From CBDEGU01 sp965238045 (GTDB lineage: Bacteria > Acidobacteriota > Terriglobia > Bryobacterales > UBA6623): a stretch of 64,000 nt of DNA. The notes below the pieces were generated by a model. It was not told the origin of the DNA. It was given only the letters and a program-made list of their open reading frames with translations, and ran no database searches. Below, piece by piece: positions 9,309 through 17,780 of the stretch (position 1 is its first letter; each line of letters opens with the position of its first letter). Where the stretch lies: positions 124,001 to 188,000 of the forward strand of contig CBDEGU010000011.1 in the NCBI GenBank assembly GCA_965238045.1, given 5' to 3'. The position numbers were made by a program, and so were the translations under genes.

Positions 9309-10120
9309 GGTTTATCTCTCTCGCCATCCATCAGTGGCACACCGAAGTCTTCCAGTATCTTTCTGATCTCAGCCCGCTTCTTATCAAGTGCCGCTTCCAA
9401 TTGAACTCTTAGGGCCTCTTCGCCCCGTCTGACTCCCATGGAGATATCGAAGGCAAAGGGCAGATCGCCTTCGCCGGAGGGGACAGATACAAGCTCCAAC
9501 GGAACATGCTGCTTCTTTGCAAAGTACCCTGCGACGGGTCCCCAAACAATCGCCACATCAATCTCACCTGTCGTCACGGCTTCGATGATCCTGCTCGGGG
9601 GATTCTCTTCAGAGTAAAAGGTGCTATACCCGACTACATTATCCACAATATCCCTTCTCCCCAATTCGTGGACGGGGGGGGGATTGGTGTAATCGTCGCC
9701 AAGCAGATGCACGCCAATCTTAAGCCGCCGCAGAACCGGGTCATCCAGAGACTGGATCTGCAATCCTTTATTCTTGGGATATACAAACACATATGTCGAC
9801 CGGTAATAGGGCTTGGTCCACAGAACCGGATCATACCCTTTGGGCACACCCATCACCACGTCACATCGGGCTTCCTTCAGGGTAGCGTTCAAGGTGTTCC
9901 GGATGAAGCCGCGTCGTTGCCCCCACCACATATAGGTGGGAGAGGCTCCAAATTCCTCGGCAATGAGATCGGCGATCTTGTTTTCAAACCCTTGCAACCG
10001 CCGGTTGGTAAACGGAAGATTCTCAGGATCAGCACACACGCGAAACTTTTCCGTTTCGCCCGCCGAGGCGCTTGAGGTCCCCAGAACCCACATCCCGAGC
10101 AAGATAATCCATAAATGCAT
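9305..10120 (-). CDS. xoxJ: XoxJ-like periplasmic substrate-binding protein
   Basis: This is a 271-residue extracellular solute-binding (family 3) protein with a clear signal peptide (cleavage after SAS-AG, about residue 20). It matches the quinoprotein-dehydrogenase-associated type: FRVCADPENLPFTNRR at the start of the mature domain, and GEIDVAIVWGPVAGYFA near the C-terminus. In methylotrophs XoxJ is thought to help XoxF maturation or activation, and no ABC permease accompanies it. That is also the case here, since it lies between xoxF (122 bases upstream) and the cytochrome c-DinB gene (ATGA overlap). No strong ribosome site is visible ahead of the ATG. Confidence 0.88.
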   Translation of the reverse strand: MHLWIILLGMWVLGTSSASAGETEKFRVCADPENLPFTNRRLQGFENKIADLIAEEFGASPTYMWWGQRRGFIRNTLNATLKEARCDVVMGVPKGYDPVLWTKPYYRSTYVFVYPKNKGLQIQSLDDPVLRRLKIGVHLLGDDYTNPPPVHELGRRDIVDNVVGYSTFYSEENPPSRIIEAVTTGEIDVAIVWGPVAGYFAKKQHVPLELVSVPSGEGDLPFAFDISMGVRRGEEALRVQLEAALDKKRAEIRKILEDFGVPLMDGERDKP

Positions 10121-10242
10121 ATAGATCAGCTCTGGGCCCTTGGCCTTAATGGTCTAACTGCGGACGAGAGCCGGTGTCCGCCGCGACATACAGACCGGCG
10201 CCCGAAGCAAGAACTAGGGGCGCCAGCGTAAGCCTCACTCGC

Positions 10243-11979
10243 TTAGGGCAGCGAGAATACGGTCAATACGCCGCCCAACGTACTATATTCCGCTACGTCC
10301 GCAAAGGCGCCAAGCGCTCCTAGCCCCGCAGTAGGATCTTCCCCACCGAGTCCGACTGCAAGCCCGATACCCGACCATCCTCCCACACCGGAGAGGACGG
10401 CGATATACTGCTTGCCGTCCGGGCCCACATAGGTAATCGGATTGCCAATAATTCCGGACGGTGTTTTGAACTTCCATAGGAGTTCACCGGTTTTGGCATG
10501 GACCGCTTTGAGCCATCCTTCCATGGTGCCATAGAAGACGAGGTCACCCCCAGTGGCGAGGGCACCTCCCCAGGCAGCTAAGTTCTCCTTAAGGCCCCAC
10601 ACCTTCTCCCCAGTGCTGGGATCCCATGCAATGAACTCGCCTCTGTTTCCACCCGGACCGGGAGAACTCACCACAATCGCCCCAACGTAGGGCTGCCCCG
10701 CCTGGTACTTGATTTCGACCCCCTCATAGTCCATACAGAGGTTGTTGGTGGGGACGTACAGGAGGCCCGTTCTGGGAGAATAGGCGACTGGCCCCTGGTT
10801 TTTCCCCCCCATGGCGGAGGGACAGATGCGTTTCGTGTTCTTCGTGGACGACGTTCTCTTCTCGGGAACTTCAATGGGCCTGCCCGTGCTCAAGTCTATC
10901 CCTGTCGCCCAGTTGACGTAAACGAAGGGCTCCGCCATGAGCAGCTCACCCGTTTCGCGGTCCAGCGTGTAAACAAACCCATTGCGGTCGAAGTTCACTA
11001 GAACCTTTCTCGTTGTTCCCTTTATCTTGAGATCGATAAGGACATTCTCATTGATCCCGTCATAGTCCCACGCATCGTGCGGGGTCTTCTGGAAGGCCCA
11101 CTTCGCCTTTCCGGTATCGGGATCCCGCGCGAAGATCGTCATGGACCACTTGTTATCTCCAGGCCGCTGGTCAGGATTCCAGGTCCCGGGGTTCCCAGTG
11201 CCGTGATAGAGAAGGTCGAGTTCGGGATCGTAGGAGTACCAGCCCCAAGTGGTGCCTCCCCCTCTTTTCCATGCATCGCCCTTCCAGGTTTCCAGGGATC
11301 CCGGAAAGCCAACTTCTTCCTCCGGTCCCGTGCTGTAGCGTCGCCAGATCTGCTTGCCGGTATCGATATCATTGGCCGTCAAAAACCCGCGAACGCCGAA
11401 CTCACCCCCGGCGATGCCAGTAATCACTTTGTCCTTGATCACCAGCGGAGCGGAAGTGATGGTCATTCCCTTCGTATGGTCTCCTTGCTTGACCTTCCAC
11501 AGTTCCCTGCCCGTTGCGGCATCCAGAGCGACCACATGTGTGTCTAACTGAGCGAGGAAGATCTTCCCTTCGGCGTATGCAAGCCCACGGTTGACGGTGT
11601 CGCAACAGGCAATTGGGATCACCTCCGGGTTCTGCTTGGGGGAGTACTTCCACTTGATCGGCGCTCCCTCCTTGGTGAGGTCGAGGGCAAACACGTTGTT
11701 GGGGAAGGGGGTGTGGACGTACATCGTGCTCCCCACCACTAGTGGCCCACCTTCATGTCCTCGCAACACGCCCGTCGAGAATGTCCAGGCAGGCCTGAGA
11801 TTTTCGACGTTCTCACTGGTAATCTGAGTCAATGAGCTATAGCGGCTGTTGGCGTAATTTTTGGCCGGCATCACCCATTGCGTATCATCCTCCTGGAGCC
11901 GGCGAAGCTCGCCGGCCGCATAAACGAAACAGGGCAGCGCAAACACGGCTACCCAAACCAGCCTGAACAACCTTGTCAT
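10243..11979 (-). CDS. xoxF: PQQ-dependent, lanthanide-type methanol dehydrogenase
   Basis: This 578-residue periplasmic quinoprotein oxidises methanol or other primary alcohols and passes electrons to a cytochrome c. I start it at the ATG at 11979, not at the far upstream in-frame ATG at 12570 that lies inside the IS1182 transposase. An AAGGAGG ribosome site lies seven bases before it, and a signal peptide (MTRLFRLVWVAVFALPCFVYA) follows. The vicinal disulfide pair Cys125-Cys126 is present. Metal-site residues are Glu193 (GGEFG), Asn263 (TGNPGTWN), catalytic Asp305 and the extra Asp307 in WDYDG. The second Asp is the marker of lanthanide-dependent XoxF; calcium MxaF has Ala there. xoxJ and the cytochrome gene follow, giving the order xoxF-J-G. 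The promoter region is close to an IS1182 insertion (end at 12317). Confidence 0.94.
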   Translation of the reverse strand: MTRLFRLVWVAVFALPCFVYAAGELRRLQEDDTQWVMPAKNYANSRYSSLTQITSENVENLRPAWTFSTGVLRGHEGGPLVVGSTMYVHTPFPNNVFALDLTKEGAPIKWKYSPKQNPEVIPIACCDTVNRGLAYAEGKIFLAQLDTHVVALDAATGRELWKVKQGDHTKGMTITSAPLVIKDKVITGIAGGEFGVRGFLTANDIDTGKQIWRRYSTGPEEEVGFPGSLETWKGDAWKRGGGTTWGWYSYDPELDLLYHGTGNPGTWNPDQRPGDNKWSMTIFARDPDTGKAKWAFQKTPHDAWDYDGINENVLIDLKIKGTTRKVLVNFDRNGFVYTLDRETGELLMAEPFVYVNWATGIDLSTGRPIEVPEKRTSSTKNTKRICPSAMGGKNQGPVAYSPRTGLLYVPTNNLCMDYEGVEIKYQAGQPYVGAIVVSSPGPGGNRGEFIAWDPSTGEKVWGLKENLAAWGGALATGGDLVFYGTMEGWLKAVHAKTGELLWKFKTPSGIIGNPITYVGPDGKQYIAVLSGVGGWSGIGLAVGLGGEDPTAGLGALGAFADVAEYSTLGGVLTVFSLP

Positions 11980-12316
11980 AGTGATCCTCCTTGCCTTGAA
12001 AAGTTCAGACCACGCCGGACGTGCCTGCGCGGTGGCCAAGTCGGCCAGCGGCACCACGGATGTGAATCCGCCGACAGAAAAACTGCTGCCCCAGATGACA
12101 CTTTTGATGTTCGATCGCAGAGGAAGTGGACCCCCCAAACGAGCCGTCTCCAGAAAGCCGGAATTTCCGATTTGGACATCCGGCTCACACAGGGTACACG
12201 ATCTGCTCCCCGGAGCGCAAGAAATTTTCCGCCCGATGTCAAGAGGCGATAGAAATGTCCCCTGGTTCGTAAGAGAGAATCGTCGTCGTCGGGGCTGTGG
12301 AAATGTGGGAATCGCG
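11980..12316. other. xoxF upstream region, no gene recognised
   Basis: These 337 bases lie between the xoxF start and the IS1182 left end. The xoxF ribosome site AAGGAGG is at 11986-11992 on the minus strand. I see no coding potential of quality and no clear riboswitch or promoter. The xoxF promoter should lie here unless the IS has displaced it. Confidence 0.5.
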
Positions 12317-13906
12317 CTAGGAGTCCGTCCGAGTATCAGCTTGGCACGGTTTTGGTGCTGGGTTGAATTTCCGGCGGGAGATTTACTCGTTCGGCAAAGG
12401 CAGGGCTCGGGCGGTCGAAGTCGGGCGGGATGGACAAACACCGCCTGGCAGCAGTTTCTCGCGCCCCGCAGAAGCCTCCGCGAACTCTTCGAACCGCATT
12501 TCCTTCTTGCTATCCATGGCAGAGGGTGTGCATCTTCAATATGTTGTGCGTCAGGCAAATCAACGCCCATTCGCCGCGCACCTTCTCCAACCCGCGCAAG
12601 AGAAACCCTCGCATCCCGCGCCCCTGTTTGATCTGATTGATCTGACCAAACACCGGCTCGACGATCCCCTTGCGTTGGGCGTAAACCTTCGCTCCAGCCC
12701 GCGTCTGCAATTTGCGTTTCATCCGCTCCAGCCGCGTTGCTCCCCGCCGCAAGGGTCCGCGCTTCGCTGGCGGTGGTCGCTCCCCGTGCTTGTCTTTCTT
12801 CGTGGCGATGTAAGCCTCAATCTTGTTCTCCGGCGCGGCGGCCGATTCCAAAGATTGCAGATTCTGCTCCGAACAATAGCCGCTGTCGGCCAACACTTGT
12901 TGTGGCCGCTGCCCCGCCTGCTGCTCGACCGCTTCGAGCAGCGGCTGCAGTTGTTGTTTGTCGTTCGCCGCCTGCGTCACCGTCTGCCCCACGATCAACT
13001 GACAGACCCCCTCCACCGCCGCCTGCGCGTTGTAGGCCTGCAAGAACCCGTCGCCGCCTTTCATGATGCGCGATTCCGGATCGCTGAAGTTGTACTGATC
13101 CTTGTCGCGCGGCTTCGCTTTGCGGACGTCGTCGGCTGAGTGGTCTTGGGCGGCCGCTTTGTCGCGCGCCCTTTGTTTTAGGGCTCTCTGGGCTTGCCGA
13201 ATCTTTTCCAGCCGCGTCTGGCGGCGCTGCAACTCCTCGGGCAGCTCCTGGCCCGTCTGCTCAGGCCCGTAGCGGGCGTCCTCGGCGGCATCGGCCCTCT
13301 CCGCTTCGGTCAGCATCTGTTGGACCTCGGCGGCAATCTGCTGCTCGGTTTGCTTCATCCGCCCCCAACTCATGGCCTTGTGCTTGGAGGCGTTGGCTTT
13401 CATCTTCGTGCCGTCCAGCGCCACCCGACCCAGCTTCATCGCCCCGGCTTCCAGCGCCAGCCGCAACACCTGCTCGAACAGCTGGTGCAGCGCTTCCAGG
13501 TGGATCTTGCGAAAGTCGGAAATCGTGCGGAAGTCGGGCTGATTGCCGGCCGCCAACACCCGAAAAGGCACGTCCTCGACCAGACGCTCGGCGATCTTGC
13601 GCGAGGAACGCACCCCCAGGCAGTAGCCGTAGAGCAGCAGCTTCACCATCAGCCGCGGATGGTAAGGCGGCTGGCCGCGCCACTCCTTTTCATAGACCTT
13701 CTCGATCGCCGACAAATCCAGTTGATCGACCACGTCGCTGACGAAGTAGACGAGGTGGCTTTCCGGCAGCCAATCGCGCAAACTAGGAGGCAGCAGCAGT
13801 TCTTGCTCGGGAAGGTAGGGGCGGTAAGTTTTTCCCATAAACCATTATCGCCCACTTGTGTTTTTTCTCAAAGAAGAAAATGACCAATACTCGGACAGGC
13901 TCCTAG
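12317..13906 (-). mobile_element. IS1182-family insertion sequence
   Basis: Imperfect ~20-bp inverted ends (AGGAGTCCGTCCGAGTATC at 12319-12337, and the reverse complement of AGGAGCCTGTCCGAGTATT at 13886-13904) bound the transposase gene. CTAG occurs at both outer edges (12317-12320 and 13903-13906), as expected for insertion into a palindromic target. It separates xoxF from a panE fragment. Confidence 0.85.
12510..13838 (-). CDS. IS1182-family DDE transposase
   Basis: This is a 442-residue intact transposase. The N-terminal region (YRPYLPEQELLLPPSLRDWL) is the hallmark of the family. DDE-region motifs include VALDGTKMKANAS, DPESRIMKGG, VLADSGYCSEQN and a C-terminal KGIVEPVFGQINQIKQGRGM carrying the catalytic Glu. 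A ~60-residue Gln/Arg/Lys-rich coiled-coil segment lies between the first two motif blocks. No frameshift or stop is seen, and the ends are recognisable, so the element could still be active. Confidence 0.93.
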   Translation of the reverse strand: MGKTYRPYLPEQELLLPPSLRDWLPESHLVYFVSDVVDQLDLSAIEKVYEKEWRGQPPYHPRLMVKLLLYGYCLGVRSSRKIAERLVEDVPFRVLAAGNQPDFRTISDFRKIHLEALHQLFEQVLRLALEAGAMKLGRVALDGTKMKANASKHKAMSWGRMKQTEQQIAAEVQQMLTEAERADAAEDARYGPEQTGQELPEELQRRQTRLEKIRQAQRALKQRARDKAAAQDHSADDVRKAKPRDKDQYNFSDPESRIMKGGDGFLQAYNAQAAVEGVCQLIVGQTVTQAANDKQQLQPLLEAVEQQAGQRPQQVLADSGYCSEQNLQSLESAAAPENKIEAYIATKKDKHGERPPPAKRGPLRRGATRLERMKRKLQTRAGAKVYAQRKGIVEPVFGQINQIKQGRGMRGFLLRGLEKVRGEWALICLTHNILKMHTLCHG

Positions 13907-13959
13907 CGATTTCCAAGGGACGGTGGGAAGGGGGCACCCCTCGTTGCCATTCGAACCCC

Positions 13960-14092
13960 GTAGCGCCCTCACCCATGGACACTACCCCATCCGCACTGAA
14001 ATGCCGACCAGATGAATGCCGAGTCGGCCTCGCGCGACATTCTACGATAACCTCTATATTTTCAGGGTGGACGGAGTTTACGGTAGGCACAC
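13960..14092. repeat. degenerate copy of a three-copy sequence family
   Basis: GTAGCGCCCTCACCCATGGA at 13960-13979 matches 28090-28109, and its reverse complement matches 15975-15994. The stretch 14051-14092 matches 28009-28050 (CTCTATATTTTCAGGG against CTCAATGTTTTCAGCG). The region separates IS1182 from the panE fragment and has no intact ORF. Confidence 0.45.
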
Positions 14093-14183
14093 GCGCGAGG
14101 AAGGTGACGTCGAGACCGTGCTCGACCATGCGCCCCCCGCGATAGCCTCCAACAGCTCCGACTCCGACAACAGCGATTTTCAT
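14093..14183 (-). pseudogene. N-terminal fragment of ketopantoate reductase
   Basis: About 30 residues from ATG at 14183 (KIAVVGVGAVGGYRGGRM, then DVTFLAR) are the NADPH-binding start of the PanE/ApbA family, with the GxGAVGG loop. Similarity ends abruptly near 14092, where an unrelated repeated sequence takes over, so some 270 residues are missing. The fragment starts 67 bases from the divergent PQQ-propeller gene. Confidence 0.7.
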
Positions 14184-14250
14184 AAGCAACCGGCTCCTCG
14201 CAACAGGGTATCGTTTCAGCCCCGGCCGCGATTGTTAGAATACACACGAG

Positions 14251-15654
14251 ATGATGCTTTGGTTGGTGCTGCTTCCGGGGTTGCTTCTAGCCCCTACATT
14301 GCTTGGCGCGGACTGGATGCGCTTTCGGGGACCGAACGCCACGGGCGTGGCCGTGGGACCGATCGTTGAGCGGCCTTCGCTTGACGAAAATTTGCTTTGG
14401 AAAACGCCGTTGCCGACAGGGCATTCTTCCCCGGTGATCACCTCCAAGAAGATCTATGTCACGGCGGTTGAAAACGAAAAACTCTATACGCTGGCGCTGG
14501 AACAGGACAGCGGAGAGATTCTGTGGCGTAGGGAAGCACCTCGCCCGCGCCGCTCGGAACTTCATAAGAACAACAACGCCGCCTCGCCCACGCCGACGAG
14601 CGACGGCGAGAACGTCTATGTGTTTTTCGGTGATTTCGGGCTGCTGAGCTACGGCCCGGACGGCAACGAGCGCTGGCGCGTCCCGCTGGGGCCGTTCGTC
14701 AACATTCGCGGCATGGCGGCGTCGCCGGTGGTGGAGGACGGCAAGGTCTTCCTGGTGTTGGACGACGACAGCGGCCGTTCGTTCCTGATCGCCGTCGACG
14801 CCGAGACGGGCCGCGAGTTGTGGCGCGCCGACCGCACGGAGTTCGGCAAGGGGTTCTCGACGCCGGCCGTGTATCGTCCCAAGCACGAGCCGGCACAGCT
14901 GATCGTGCCGGGGTCCTTCGCGCTGCTGTCGTACTCGATGGAAACAGGCGAAGAAGTGTGGCGGGTCGGCGGACTGTGCTGGCAGGCCAAGGCGGTACCG
15001 CTAATCGGCGACAAGCGCGTCTATTTCAACTGCCAGGGGGCGGCGACCGATGCGATGGCCGGCCGGTATTCGGACTTCGCGGGCACCTTGAAACTCATGG
15101 ATGCCAACGGCAACGGCGCTCTGGATCAGGACGAATTCTATGAGAAACGCCGCGACAAGTTCCCCGAGTACGACTTCAGTAAGGACGGCGTGGTGGACGA
15201 GCGCGAATGGAACTTCTTCGTGCGGCGAATGGCGACGCGGCCCGGCATTTTCGCGGTGCGGCTGGGAGGGCTCGGCGACGTAACCGACACACGCGTGGAA
15301 TGGGCTCAAGAGCGAACGATGGGGAATGTGCCGTCCCCGCTGCTGTACGAGGGAGTGATCTACTCCGTGCGCGACGCGGGTATTCTGTCAAGCATCGACG
15401 CCGAGACGGGAGAGATTCTCAAGCAAGGGCGGCTGCCGCAAGCGATGGGCGCCTACCGTGCGTCTCCGGTCGCCGCCGACGGCAAGCTGTTCTTCTTGGA
15501 CATGGACGGCACGCTCACTGTGGTGAAGGCCGGGGGCGAATGGGAAGTGCTGCACAGCTTGGCGCTCGACACGGGCGGCAGCGCGACCCCGGCCATCGCC
15601 GACGGTCGTCTCTACGTACGCACTCACCAGAACCTCTACTGCTTCGGAGAGTGA
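14251..15654 (+). CDS. exported PQQ-type beta-propeller protein with paired EF-hands
   Basis: This is a 467-residue protein with a signal peptide (LVLLPGLLLAPTLLGA, to residue 20), then beta-propeller blades of the PQQ/BamB type (DWMRFRGPNATG; repeated AxxGxxLWR motifs such as DAETGRELWR). Two canonical EF-hand loops are inserted at Asp284 (DANGNGALDQDE) and Asp308 (DFSKDGVVDERE), with calcium ligands at positions 1, 3, 5, 9 and 12. The catalytic residues of PQQ alcohol dehydrogenases are not seen, so a binding or scaffold role is as likely as catalysis. It is a paralogue of the protein at 25812-27095 (shared GDVTDTxVxW block). The start ATGATG at 14251 gives the signal peptide directly. Confidence 0.85.
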   Translation: MMLWLVLLPGLLLAPTLLGADWMRFRGPNATGVAVGPIVERPSLDENLLWKTPLPTGHSSPVITSKKIYVTAVENEKLYTLALEQDSGEILWRREAPRPRRSELHKNNNAASPTPTSDGENVYVFFGDFGLLSYGPDGNERWRVPLGPFVNIRGMAASPVVEDGKVFLVLDDDSGRSFLIAVDAETGRELWRADRTEFGKGFSTPAVYRPKHEPAQLIVPGSFALLSYSMETGEEVWRVGGLCWQAKAVPLIGDKRVYFNCQGAATDAMAGRYSDFAGTLKLMDANGNGALDQDEFYEKRRDKFPEYDFSKDGVVDEREWNFFVRRMATRPGIFAVRLGGLGDVTDTRVEWAQERTMGNVPSPLLYEGVIYSVRDAGILSSIDAETGEILKQGRLPQAMGAYRASPVAADGKLFFLDMDGTLTVVKAGGEWEVLHSLALDTGGSATPAIADGRLYVRTHQNLYCFGE

Positions 15655-15663
15655 AGCGCGGGC

Positions 15664-16108
15664 TTAGCGACCGCGGGCCCGCTCGGCTCGCTCCGCGCGC
15701 TGCTGGATGTTCCGGCAAACCCGTTGGCGGACGTTGTGGATGATCACGTCTGACCGGGTCCGCCAATAGCCTGCGGTCCACAGGGTGTGCGCATACCAAC
15801 TCGTCCCCTCAAGCCGAGTACCCCACCAGGCAATTTGATCAGCGAAATTCACCGGCCTTCGAGACGAGGAAACCGTCCAGATGCTGCGGGTGAACGCCTT
15901 CATAGGGAGTCATTTCGACCATGGGCACCGGGTTCGAGATGACGCTGAAGCGCAGCCGCTTCGGCCCGCGTAGTGTCCATGGATGAGGGCGCTGCTTTTT
16001 GTCAAACACTTTTTTGCTTTCCAGAACGTCTTTCCCATACACTACGGACTCGTATGTGACTGGAGAACCCGGGATTCGCCCAATTGTTCTTACATCGCCG
16101 TCCCGCAT
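15664..16108 (-). pseudogene. unrecognised gene remnant in two frames
   Basis: Two overlapping minus-strand ORFs (15839-16108 and 15664-15903) may be pieces of one decayed gene joined by a frameshift near 15845. The first reads VVYGKDVLESKKVFDKKQ and then RPHPWTLRG. The second ends in an Arg-rich tail. The KKVFDKKQRPHPWT part is matched, with stop codons, at 28069-28112. I do not recognise the family. It lies just downstream of the interrupted DUF2911 gene, on the same strand. Confidence 0.35.
15973..16017 (-). repeat. second copy of the three-copy sequence family
   Basis: These 45 bases are the reverse complement of 28069-28112 with few changes (shared AGCGCCCTCATCCATGGACA). A shorter match lies at 13960-13985. 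The core includes TTGACAAA. Confidence 0.6.
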
Positions 16109-16384
16109 GCGGGAACCTCAAAAGGCTAAAAAGAGGACGGCGCCGTCCCAGCGATGGCCCTTCTGGGTTGTGAATCTCCGTCACTTTACGGTGAAGAGTA
16201 CGGAAGCGCTGTGGTTCTCCCACTCCAGCGTGAGCTTGCCCTGGTTGCCGCCCTCATCGCTCAGTGTGTATTTCAGGTTCTCGACCCTTGTCGACGGCCT
16301 GCTCATGGTCATCTTGACGTGGCCGAGGTCCTGCGCCTGGTCGTAGCTCAGCCCCCATTGGCCGGTTTGCCTGTTTATGATAAG

Positions 16385-17421
16385 GATGGGTATTTACTTG
16401 ACTCAGGTGACCCCAAGATGTAGGATCTTGGGCGATGGAAGATTATCCCCGGAATTTGGCCGAGTTCGAGGCGCGTTTCGCTAGCGAGCAGGCCTGTCGG
16501 GAGTATCTGTGTCAACTCCGCTGGCCGGAGGGTTTTCGTTGTCCGCGATGCGGGCATGACAAAACCTGGGCGGTGCGCACGGTGCTGCTGCAGTGTGCAA
16601 GCTGCGGGCATCAAGCTTCGGCGACAGCAGGCACAATCTTTCAAGACACCCGCAAGCCGCTCCAGAGTTGGTTTCGAGCAATGTGGTGGCTCACCAGCCA
16701 GAAGAACGGGGCGAGTGCATTGGGATTGCAGCGGGTGTTGGGCCTGGGCAGCTACAAGACGGCCTGGACTTGGTTGCACAAGCTTCGGCGCGCTATGGTG
16801 CGGCCCGGACGTGATCGCCTCAGCGGGCGCGTTGAGGTTGACGAGACTTACTTAGGAGCCCTGGAGGAGGGCGTGCGGGGCCGCCAAACCGACGCGAAAG
16901 CGCTGATTGTAGTAGCGGCCGAGGAAGATGGCGCCGGCATCGGACGAGTTCGGATGCGCACGATTCCGAACGCCTCTGGGGACAGCTTGATGGCCTTCGT
17001 CGGCGAGTCGGTCGAACCCGGCAGCGTGGTCCACACGGACGGCTGGCTGGGATACGAGCCACTCGAAAGCGACGGCTATCGCCACGAGGTGAGCTACCTG
17101 GACGGGCAACCGGCACGAGCCTCTCAACTGCTCCCCCGCGTGCATCGCGTGGTGTCGTTACTGAAGCGTTGGATACTGGGTACGCATCAAGGAGCCGTCA
17201 GCCACGAGCATCTCGACTCCTACCTCGACGAATTCACCTTCCGCTTCAACCGCCGCAAGTCCAGAAGCCGAGGCAAGCTCTTCTACCGCCTGGTTCAGCA
17301 GGCCGTCGCCGTCCAACCGGCGCCCTACAAGTCGCTGGTCGGAGGCACCGCAACACGCGCTACGGACAACCACAACATGTAGGGGCCATTTCAAAATACC
17401 TGAGTCAAGTGAATACCCATC
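16385..17421 (+). mobile_element. IS1595-family insertion sequence, copy 1
   Basis: This is a 1037-bp element with inverted ends (16385-16408 and 17398-17421, core GGGTATTTACTTGACTCAGG). It is flanked by a perfect 8-bp target duplication, ATGATAAG (16377-16384 and 17422-17429), inside a DUF2911 gene. The near-identical 1037-bp copy 3 (30204-31240) is inverted. Confidence 0.95.
16435..17382 (+). CDS. IS1595-family transposase, intact
   Basis: This is a 315-residue transposase. An N-terminal zinc ribbon (CPRCGH at about 39-44 and CASCGH at about 57-62) binds DNA. The DDE-like core follows with VEVDETYLGALEEG, VHTDGWLGY and the C-terminal FRFNRRKSRSRGKLFYRL. It is intact, so it could also drive movement of the deleted copy 2 in trans. 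Confidence 0.93.
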   Translation: MEDYPRNLAEFEARFASEQACREYLCQLRWPEGFRCPRCGHDKTWAVRTVLLQCASCGHQASATAGTIFQDTRKPLQSWFRAMWWLTSQKNGASALGLQRVLGLGSYKTAWTWLHKLRRAMVRPGRDRLSGRVEVDETYLGALEEGVRGRQTDAKALIVVAAEEDGAGIGRVRMRTIPNASGDSLMAFVGESVEPGSVVHTDGWLGYEPLESDGYRHEVSYLDGQPARASQLLPRVHRVVSLLKRWILGTHQGAVSHEHLDSYLDEFTFRFNRRKSRSRGKLFYRLVQQAVAVQPAPYKSLVGGTATRATDNHNM

Positions 17422-17780
17422 ATGATAAGTTCCCATTTGTTAGGATCCGCCAGATTCACGAATAGCGTGTAGTCGCCACTCGGCACCGCTAGGCCACCTA
17501 TGTCGAGAGCGGCATCGGCATGAAAGGCGGTAGCGGCGTTTGCGCCCGCCCTCCAGACCGGATAGGTGCGGTCTTGAGCGATTCTCCCGTCCTTGCCGAA
17601 GAGTTTTCCCTCTCGGCCTCGCACCCTCGGTGACGAGTAAGTGATAGTGATCGTGTTGCCGCCAATTGTCACCGTTTCCGTTGCCCCTGGGCTTTGTTGG
17701 GCCGAGGCAAGACTCGCGGTGCCAAGGAGCGTGCCGATTGAGATAGAGATCAGAAGATGTTTCATGTCCGGGTCCCTCCT

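Larger units (their letters stand above)
16181..17765 (-). pseudogene. DUF2911 protein gene split by IS1595
   Basis: Removing the IS and one copy of its 8-bp target duplication gives a continuous frame from ATG at 17765 (AGGAGG nine bases upstream) to TGA at 16183-16181. The protein, about 180 residues, has a signal peptide (LLISISIGTLLGTASLASA). The DUF2911 core (TYPVWRAGANAATAFHADA, DYTLFVNLADPNKWELI) lies before the insertion; GQWGLSYDQAQDLGHV and the end LTLEWENHSASVLFTVK lie after it. The break is after KWELIM. A second element (IS630) sits 16 bases upstream of the start codon and abuts the ribosome site, so the gene is cut in the middle and separated from its promoter. The function of DUF2911 is unknown; it is common in Acidobacteriota and Bacteroidota. 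Confidence 0.88.

Noticed and set aside
11980..12570. N-terminal extension of xoxF to an upstream ATG
   Set aside because: It would run into the IS1182 element, lacks family sequence, and the AAGGAGG plus signal peptide at 11979 fix the true start.
13194..13883. 229-codon ORF opposite the IS1182 transposase
   Set aside because: Antisense shadow of an intact transposase.
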